A DNA stretch of 64,000 nt from Euglena gracilis (lineage: Eukaryota > Euglenida > Euglenophyceae > Euglenales): positions 73,517,393 through 73,581,392 of the forward strand of contig CP154956.1 in assembly GCA_039621445.1 (NCBI GenBank). The letters run 5' to 3'. The translations under genes and the position numbers were made by a program. The stretch's first letter is position 1. Each line of letters opens with the position of its first letter. Below are positions 57,292 to 64,000 of this stretch, one piece after another. Below the pieces are notes generated by a model, which was not told the origin of the DNA, did no database searches, and saw nothing but the letters and a program-made list of their open reading frames with translations.

Positions 57292-60209
57292 CGAAACTTC
57301 CTGGGATTGTAATATTTGCCTGACACAATCAAGCAGGCCAATTTCCACCTTGGGGGGGGCATCTCCTCCCCCCAGCAGTTGGTGAATAGACCCCATTGGG
57401 GGGGTACCAACAAAACTTTGCTGCCTGGCTTTCTGATTGCCATTAATTGGCGCCACCATGATGTTGAAGCCCAGTGGGGTACGATCAACAGACAAGTCAG
57501 GTCTGGGTTTACCATTAATCTCTGAACCCATTGGGGAATGATGCTCCAGGGGGGGTTTGCATAAACTGGGGGGAGGCCCCTCAAATCTGCCTTCAAGGCA
57601 TCCACCAGCAAAGCCCCTTGGTGGGGGTATCGACAAACAAACTTGGGGAATTTTTTGTTGCTGGGTGTGCAAAACATGTCCACCTCTGGGGTGATGTCCT
57701 GTCTGAAAAATTTCAGGATTTGGTGAAAGATATGTAGGTTTAGGGTATAATCCCCTGGGTCCTTTTGCTCCCTGGTCAGGGAGTCTGCCAATTGCTCTTT
57801 TGTGGGAACCCAAACCACCTGCAAATTGATTTGCTTTTCTTGGCAATGATACAGCAGGGGTTTTAAAATGGAATTTAGGTAGGGCTTTTTGCCTCCCCAT
57901 TTTGTTAGATAACTTACAGCCACTTGGCTGTCCACATGAAGCATTATGGTTTGTTTTGGTTTTGCCAGACTTTTTACTGTCTCCACTGCTGACATCAATT
58001 CTTTTTGGTTGATGTGAAGGATGTGCAGGTCCCTCCAAAAATCCTGCACTTTTTGGCCTGAGTTTTTGTCCAGCCCCCCCCACTGCCAGGTGCTGCTGTC
58101 TGAAAACAGATCCTGAGAGGCCTGGGATTGAAAGGCTCTGCCCACAAAAAAAAAAAAAAACGCTTTTAACTCCACAATTTGATCTTTGACCCCCTGGGGA
58201 ATGGTTAGGGTGTGGTCCCAACCCCACTTTGTGTGCAAATCCACCATTTTGCAAAGTTGATCTGTCAGAATTCTGAGAAATGGCATGGAGACTAAATAGC
58301 TTCTGACTTGCCCCACAATAGAGCTGAGTTTTCTGCAGCTCATTTTTTGTGCTGTGAGCACTTTTCCCAGCTCCTTTCTTAAGGATTTTAATTTTTCCTG
58401 TGGGATTTCCAGCTGGCCCTTTTTCAAATTGACCCACTGGCCCAAATGTTTTATTTCCTGTGTGGGTTCCAGACAGGATTTGGGGAGGTTTAATCTGAAA
58501 CCTGCCAATAAAAGGTCCTGCTTTATTTCTGCCAAATGTTGGGCTGCAGTCTTTTTGCTGGGGGCTAACAGCAAAATGTCGTCTAGGTAGATGAAAACTA
58601 CCTTTCCCTCCTTTCTCCACTTCCTTTCCCAGACTCTCATGAGAGTCATAAATTTTTGTGGCAGGCTGCTTATACCAAAACATGCAGCTTGAAACTGCCA
58701 AGTTTCCCCCCCCACTTGCATGCAGACATGTTTTTCCAGGCTGCTGTGCAGTTTTAGGTGAAAATAAGCATCTTTCAGATCTATTTTTCCACAGAACCAT
58801 CCTTTTCTTAGGTATGGGAAAATGTTTCCCATGTGTTCCAGTCTGAACTTCTGGGGGGTGAAATAGTGATTTAACTGTCGACAATCTGAAATCAGTCTTT
58901 CCTTGGTCTTTTCCCCTTCTTTTTTGGAAATTATGAAGTAAGGGACAAAATGTTTTGCCTCCTCTGGGGGGATTTGCCTGGTTGCCCCTGCACATTCGTA
59001 TTCTCTCAGAATTTTTTGGGCAGTCATTACTTCCTGGGGAGTTTTGAAGGGAACTTTTAAGGACATTTGAGGGGGGAGGGGAAGATCTGCCATAACTCCC
59101 TCCCTTATCAGGTTTAATACCTCTCTGCTGGCTCCTGCCTTGACCCAATGGGGGATGCTGGCCTGCAGGGCTTTGTAAGGGGGTACCCCTGGGTGTAATG
59201 TGTCTGGGGACTCCACAGGCCCCATCACTGGGGTCCTTCCCCTTGGTTGCCCCATCACTGGGGTCACCCCTGGTTGCCCCATCACTGGGGCTGTAGCTGG
59301 CCCTGCCATAGGGCTTTCCAAAGACAGGCTTTCCCCCTGTTTGTGAATGATGGGGGAAGGTCTGTGCCTGAAATGAGGGGGTATATACAAGGCTGGGCTG
59401 ATTATCTTCTGGGGGGGGCCTGTCTGAGCCAATCTTGGGCCTCCCCCCCAAGGGCTGATGTGGTGATTGCCTTGGCCACCATTTGCCTTCTGGCCTCCCC
59501 TGGCACTCAGGCCTGCTTGGCCACCATTTGCCTTCTGGCCTCCCTTGGCTCTCAGGCTTGCTTGGCCTCCATTGGCCTTTTCTCTGGGACTGTCTCTTCT
59601 CTGTCCCTCTTGATTTCCCATAAAGGCCACCATGGCCTGTTCTTGGCATTGGCTTGCCACTCCTGGGGGGTTTGTGTCTGAAATTGCTGGGGGGAAAGTT
59701 GGACACACCTTTCCCCAATGGGCTCTTTCCAGGTTGGGGTACTGGCTGCCATAGCCTGTCCCCTGGGCCCACTGCCCTCTTGAGTAATGGCTTCCATAGC
59801 CTTGAATTTGGACCCCAGGTCCTTTTTGTTGATGGCTGCCATAGCCATGATAATTTGAATCCTTTGGATTTGTTGAAAGGCTGCCATAGCCTTTGTCTTG
59901 ACCCCTGGAAGGGGGTGGACATAGAAAAGGGGGGGGAGTCTGTTGGACCTGTGATGGTATTCCCCTTCTGTCTTCTCTTCCTGACCACAGTTGTCCATGG
60001 TCCATGGCCATTCTCATGTTGAGAGGGGGATTTGAAAATCTCAGAAGCCTTGGGGGGTGGGGGGGTTGCGATGGCCACGGACTGGCTAGTTGCTGCCGCC
60101 CCTCCAGCTTCTGCAGCTGCTGCTGTGACTCCACCTTCCCCAGCTTCAGCTGACTTCTTGAAAGTTCTTTGCAGTTCTTCTTGAGATTCAGAGTTTCTTT
60201 GAAATTCAT
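57267..60209 (-). CDS. DIRS copy 2 Gag-like/RT/RNase H/methylase polyprotein
   Basis: A 980-codon open frame. Order: N-terminal Gln-rich part, GYGS-rich low-complexity (about 112-180), Lys-Ala-Asn-Gly-Gly-Gln repeats (about 215-250), RT with LISDCRQLN, GKIDLKDAYFHL, ACFGISSLPQ and VFIYLDDILLLAP (about 545), RNase H with SDSSTWQWGGLDKNSG and HVDSQVAVSYL (about 715-800), then VYANPPWSIIPQWVQRL (about 895) and GLFTNCWG of the methylase-like domain. It overlaps the recombinase start. Compared with copy 1, one extra C near 59931 changes the N-terminal frame, so the first ~100 residues may be wrong. A poly-A run at 58145-58160 replaces conserved sequence with Phe residues. Confidence 0.85.
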   Translation of the reverse strand: MNFKETLNLKKNCKELSRSQLKLGKVESQQQLQKLEGRQQLASPWPSQPPHPPRLLRFSNPPLNMRMAMDHGQLWSGREDRRGIPSQVQQTPPPFLCPPPSRGQDKGYGSLSTNPKDSNYHGYGSHQQKGPGVQIQGYGSHYSRGQWAQGTGYGSQYPNLERAHWGKVCPTFPPAISDTNPPGVASQCQEQAMVAFMGNQEGQRRDSPREKANGGQASLRAKGGQKANGGQAGLSARGGQKANGGQGNHHISPWGGGPRLAQTGPPQKIISPALYIPPHFRHRPSPIIHKQGESLSLESPMAGPATAPVMGQPGVTPVMGQPRGRTPVMGPVESPDTLHPGVPPYKALQASIPHWVKAGASREVLNLIREGVMADLPLPPQMSLKVPFKTPQEVMTAQKILREYECAGATRQIPPEEAKHFVPYFIISKKEGEKTKERLISDCRQLNHYFTPQKFRLEHMGNIFPYLRKGWFCGKIDLKDAYFHLKLHSSLEKHVCMQVGGETWQFQAACFGISSLPQKFMTLMRVWERKWRKEGKVVFIYLDDILLLAPSKKTAAQHLAEIKQDLLLAGFRLNLPKSCLEPTQEIKHLGQWVNLKKGQLEIPQEKLKSLRKELGKVLTAQKMSCRKLSSIVGQVRSYLVSMPFLRILTDQLCKMVDLHTKWGWDHTLTIPQGVKDQIVELKAFFFFFVGRAFQSQASQDLFSDSSTWQWGGLDKNSGQKVQDFWRDLHILHINQKELMSAVETVKSLAKPKQTIMLHVDSQVAVSYLTKWGGKKPYLNSILKPLLYHCQEKQINLQVVWVPTKEQLADSLTREQKDPGDYTLNLHIFHQILKFFRQDITPEVDMFCTPSNKKFPKFVCRYPHQGALLVDALKADLRGLPPVYANPPWSIIPQWVQRLMVNPDLTCLLIVPHWASTSWWRQLMAIRKPGSKVLLVPPQWGLFTNCWGEEMPPPRWKLACLIVSGKYYNPRKFRCPVSTLT

Positions 60210-60569
60210 TCTTCATGGAAATCCAGTTGTCGATATCTGTTGTGTTTCTTGTTCTTCTTTCTTGAATTTCTTCCAGTTCCAGTTGAATTCTTCCTGCAGG
60301 AAGTTGAAGTTCCACAGAAAGTTCGGTCCACCAGTTGGTAAGAGTATTGGTTCTCGGGAAGGTAGAACTCCTCGAAAAACAATTCCACTTGAACTCGTGG
60401 TAGTAAAACTCTTTCTCCTTGAGGTCGAAGGGCAGAAATAGGAATCAGCCAACTCCGGCAACAAAAAGCAGTAAGAAGCACCCCCCGCGCACGCACAAAC
60501 ACACCAGAACAGAACAGCCGGCAAGGAAAGCAGGACCTCACCATCTCGCAGTGCGGAGCCCGAATGGTC

Positions 60570-62163
60570 TTGGTGAAGGGACCCTGGAACGAGGAAACGG
60601 GTAAAATTTTTGTCTTTGGCTTTTTGAGGCTGATGAACTGGAGCCACCACGATGTTGAAGTCCAGTAAGGGACCACCATTAGGCACACCAACTGTAGTTT
60701 TGGGTCAGCCTGTTCACCCACTGGGTGATTACTGACCATGGGGGGTTTGCATAAACTGGAGAAAGGTTTGCCAGGTTTGTTTTCAAGGCATCTACCAGCA
60801 AGGCCCGTTGGTCAGGCCACCTGCTGCAAAAAAGTGCGAACTTTTTGTTGCTAGGGCTACAAATCATGTCCATTTTGGCTGAATGTGAGGTTGAAAAAAG
60901 TGCAGCATCTTTTGGAACACCCGCTAGTGAAGAGATTTCCCTGGTCAGGGGATCTGATAGTTGATCGTGGGAGGGTAGCCAAACAAACTGCAAGTTGATC
61001 CTTTTTCCGTGGCACCAATAAAGGAGGGGTTTGATAATTTTGTTCAGGTAGGGTTCCCACCCCCCATTTTGACAGATAACTGCAGGCCACTTGATTGTCC
61101 ACATGAAGTACTACTGAGCTGTTTGGGGTTGCCAAGAGTTTTATGGTTTGAAATGCTGCGATCAACTCTATTTGGTAGATGTGGAGAATGTTGGGCTCTC
61201 TCCAAAAATCTTACACCGAGACCTTGTAATTATTGTCCATCCCCCCCCAGGCCAAGTGCTGCTGTCTGAAAACAACTCCTCTTTTGCCCTGTCCACATTG
61301 TGTTGCAAAAATTAAAAAAAAAAGCTCTGTGATTTGCAGCTTTACTGAAGGGGGGATGAGAAGGGTGGGGTCCCACCACCAGGTGGTGTGTACGTCAACA
61401 ATTTTGCAAAGTTGGTCCGTCAGATTCCTCAAAAAGGGCAGTGCAACCAGACAACTGCTGACTTGTCCCAGGATGAAACTCAGTTTTCGACAAGTCGTTT
61501 TCTTCTGGGTGAGAATCTTTCCCAGTTCTTTTCTCAGACTTTTTAATTTTTCCTGCGGGATTTCCAGCTGTCCACTTTTTAAGTTGATCCACATCCCCAG
61601 GTGTCTGCCTTCCTGTGTGGGTTCAAAAACGGATTTTTTGAGATTTATCTTGAAGCCTTCCTTCTGCAGGTCTGATTGCATTTCCAAAAGTTGTTTTTCT
61701 GTTGCCCCTCGGCTTGGATCCAGAAGCAAAATATCATCCAAGTAAATGAACACTCTTTCCCCCTCTTTCCTCCACTTTATCTCCCGCACCTTCATTAGGG
61801 CCATCAACTTTTGGTGGAGGGAACTTATGCCAAAACAAGAGCCTAGACATTTACATGTTTCTTCTCCCACTTGCATGCAGACATAGTCTGCCAACTGAGT
61901 GCTTAATGGCAAGTGGATGAGGCATCTTTTAGGTCGAGTGTTCCGCAGAAGCACCCCCTTTTAAGTGTGGAAAAAACCTGTCCCAGATGTTCGAGTCGAA
62001 ACTTTTTTGGGTAGAAGAACTGGTTTAACTCTCTGCAGTCTGAGATCAGTCTCTGTTTGAGTTTTTCCCCTTCCTGTTCTCTGATTATGAAGAGTGGTAC
62101 CAAATGTTTTGCTTCTTCTGGCTGAATTAACTTTGTTGCTCCTGACAGGACATATAATCTCAT
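60570..62163 (-). pseudogene. DIRS family 3 RT, RNase H and methylase-like region
   Basis: From right to left on the - strand: RLISDCRELNQFFYPKKFRL, CGTLDLKDAS (motif A), CFGISSLHQKLMALM (motif B), VFIYLDDILLLDP (motif C), LSFILGQVSSCLVALPF, RNase H pieces (VVLHVDNQVACSYLSKW, SHDQLSDPLTRE) and VYANPPWSVITQWVNRL. Frame changes near 61.93, 61.3 and 61.1 kb and an A run at 61311-61323 make it a pseudogene. It shares the general layout of copy 1 but is clearly divergent. Confidence 0.82.
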
Positions 62164-63724
62164 AATTTTTTTGTGCAGCAGAAATTTCCTCTGGGGATTT
62201 CTGGGTTGACTTTCTGGACAACTGGGGTGGCAGAGGGAAGTCTGACTTTACCCCCCCTCCCTTTGATGACAGAGATTACTTCTGGTCCAGATCCTGCTTC
62301 TACCCAAAATGCCAGGGAGTCTGTGATCCTCTGAATAAGTGGGGTGCAATACCCAGGTGGATCTGGCATCTCCATGATGTTGGCTGCCAGCTGACACTCC
62401 AGCTCCTTGATGGACTTGTGACTGTCCATCTGCTGCAAAGATGGGCTCCTGGGCCCCTCTGGCTGGTACACCAGCATTCTGCTGGTCTTCTGTTGAACAT
62501 CCACCGGCTGGTGAGAAGGTAATGTGACAGGGTTCCCCTTGGGTGCCCTATCCAGTAGTGATGCTGGGGTACTTACCCCTTGCCCACAGCTCTGCCCTTT
62601 CCAGGGGCCTGCCAGAATCCCTTGCCACTGTGAATTGTGTGGAGAGTGAAGGACATTGAAGGGAGTTTGCATACTTCCCCCTGAGTGACCACCATGGTCT
62701 GAATTGGCTGCCATAGCCTTGTATTGTGGGGGCAAATCCTTTTTCCCCCTTGAATCTGAAACTCTTGCGACCTGCCGGGTTTTGAAAATAAAATCTGGGG
62801 TGTTCCTCCCCTATTCCAGTCACACCAGCCATGTTGATGTTGCTGTGGAGTCTGTCTGTCCTCAGGTCTTCGCTATCGAACAGCACATTCTGGGTGCTGA
62901 CCACTGAGACTGGCAGGCTCATACTCTTCCTCTCCTTCAAAACGACGTCCTCTGTCTCCATGAAATATTGGAAGACCTGCTGCGCCAGCACTGCATGTTC
63001 AGGGTCCTGTTGTAACATACCATACTGTGTGCCTGAAGGCGTGCCATGTTGAGCACCCTCTGCTGGATGCTCTTCAGGATTTTGTCCACAGGGGACCTGG
63101 CGTCCTCCGCGTGGTTGTTCTCTGCACTCCTTGCCTTCATCTTGGCGTACACAGGGACCTGGGTCAACATGGTTTTTGCCAGTATCCTGTCACCGGCCCG
63201 GACCCTCTGCATACATCTCAGCAACTCCCCTGGGAACTCCTTTGCTTCCCACAGGAGGCGGGTCCGTCGTCCTCCTCCTCGCTCTCCTCTGCCTCCATCG
63301 CGGCCTCCGCAGCGATCCGTCCTGGCTATCCGTCGGGCTCTTGCAAGTGCTGCCCCCACAGCTCTGCCAATTGGAATGCCGCCGCCCCTGCTCTCTCGGA
63401 CAGCTCCAGCAGCTACGCCGTCACGCCCGCCGTCAGCGCCAGGGAGAAGAGGAACGCGTTGAGGTACTCGCTGAAGTCTCCGGTCACCAGCGCTACTCCA
63501 GCCAGCGAGCGCAGTCGCTTTGCCGCTTGCGTAGTGTTCCAGCCTGTGTCCTTCCAATGGCATCCGGCCACCAGGGTCGCTTGGACGACGTCTTGTGGGA
63601 AATCTCCCAAAAAGGCCGTCACCGCCGACTCGTTCAAGAAGAAGGCAAACCGCGCCGCGTTGAAGACAGTAACGTCTTGGCTTTGTTGATTCATTGGGTC
63701 CACAGGTGAAGATGAAGATGCCAT
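62160..63724 (-). pseudogene. DIRS family 3 gag-like region
   Basis: The start codon at 63724 gives MASSSSPVDPMNQQSQDVTV and NAARFAFFLNESAVTAFLGD, an alpha-helical-looking domain ending near 63.41 kb. Further frames carry KTMLTQVPVYAKMKARSAEN, QQRVLNMARLQAHSMVCYN, AVLAQQVFQYFMETEDVVLK and IQGYGSQFRPWW. These follow one another in shifted frames, so this was one protein of about 500 residues. The function is inferred only from its position before RT. Confidence 0.6.
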
Positions 63725-63739
63725 GGTAGGTCGAAGGGC

Positions 63740-64000
63740 CAAATTAATTTTCGCCAACTCCGGCACCAAAAAGCAGTAAGAAGCTCCCCCGCCACACAAA
63801 ACGTCAAAAACACGCCGGCACAAATCGCACTCTCCCGAGGCAGACCTAGAGGGGAGGAAGGGACACCGAGGGCGAAGCAAAAACACCAAGTGAGGTCATG
63901 CCTTGTTTGCCGGCTGTGTGAATGTGAATGTTTTTGGGTAGGTTAGGCCTTTCCCCTTTAGTGCTGCAATTTTGCCGGAGTTGGCTGCCTCGTCCCTCGG
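63740..64000. repeat. DIRS terminal repeats in back-to-back orientation
   Basis: GCCAACTCCGGCACC...GCAGTAAGAAGC (63755-63788) is mirrored by AGTGCTGCAATTTTGCCGGA and GTTGGCTGC at 63960-63988. A tip-like block GGGGAGGAAGGGACACCGAG (63851-63870) lies between. This is the 5' end of the family 3 element and probably the end of another one beyond the window. Confidence 0.65.

Larger units (their letters stand above)
55927..60569 (-). mobile_element. DIRS-type retrotransposon, copy 2 (inverted relative to copy 1)
   Basis: Length 4643 bp, nearly identical to copy 1. The tips are the same (TCGGACTCCC at 55927 and ATGGTC at 60569), with the same inverted repeats and internal complementary region (about 56305-56405). 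It is inserted at CCAA/TTG in the family 3 DIRS with no target duplication. Its RT ORF is intact where copy 1 is shifted, but the recombinase has a stop before the catalytic Tyr. Confidence 0.92.

Overview
This is eukaryotic DNA: one spliced host gene inside a dense nest of retrotransposons. The host gene, on the + strand, is the 3' half of EIF3C (translation initiation factor 3 subunit c). At least eight exons lie between 13667 and 19960, separated by long G-run-rich introns with GT...AG borders and matching phases. The protein resembles both plant and animal eIF3c. The three primer-binding sites seen match an initiator tRNA-Met ending CCTCTGCTACCA, which is not the land-plant form. Together with the element types (permuted-domain Penelope-like, DIRS, chromodomain Ty3, TRIMs) this suggests an alga or other protist. 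I cannot name the species.

Layout. 1-685 is an assembly gap. 686-13650 is a head-to-tail array of three Penelope-like elements (PLEs) on the - strand, with an N-terminal GIY-YIG nuclease, a CxC linker and a C-terminal reverse transcriptase (Naiad/Chlamys type). The rightmost copy abuts EIF3C through a (CT)n tract that ends 17 bases before an EIF3C exon. 13667-19960 is EIF3C. 19961-27217 is AT- and homopolymer-rich DNA with no recognisable gene but with several clear inverted-repeat structures. 27218-31865 is a DIRS-type tyrosine-recombinase retrotransposon (copy 1) with exact ends.

About 31.99-48.5 kb is a second DIRS family on the - strand, split at 34053-47638 by a 13.6-kb Ty3/gypsy chromovirus. 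That chromovirus has 644-bp LTRs and a 4-bp target duplication, and carries a cytosine-5 DNA methyltransferase ORF between gag and protease. About 49.08-54.9 kb is a + strand copy of the second DIRS family, interrupted by two miniature LTR retrotransposons (TRIMs) whose LTRs hold tRNA-like Pol III boxes. About 54.88-63.72 kb is a third, decayed DIRS element on the - strand, split by DIRS copy 2 (55927-60569). DIRS inverted-repeat ends close the window.

How the parts work together. The autonomous classes encode their own replication proteins: PLE (EN+RT), DIRS (RT, RNase H, methylase-like domain, tyrosine recombinase) and Ty3 (gag, DNMT, PR, RT, RNase H, IN, chromodomain). The TRIMs encode nothing and must borrow LTR-retrotransposon proteins. 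Most copies are damaged. The Ty3 copy has in-frame stops and lacks part of its integrase catalytic core, and the DIRS copies differ in homopolymer lengths that shift frame. In contrast the two LTRs of the 1023-bp TRIM look identical, so that insertion is recent. The most notable item is the retrotransposon-borne DNA methyltransferase.
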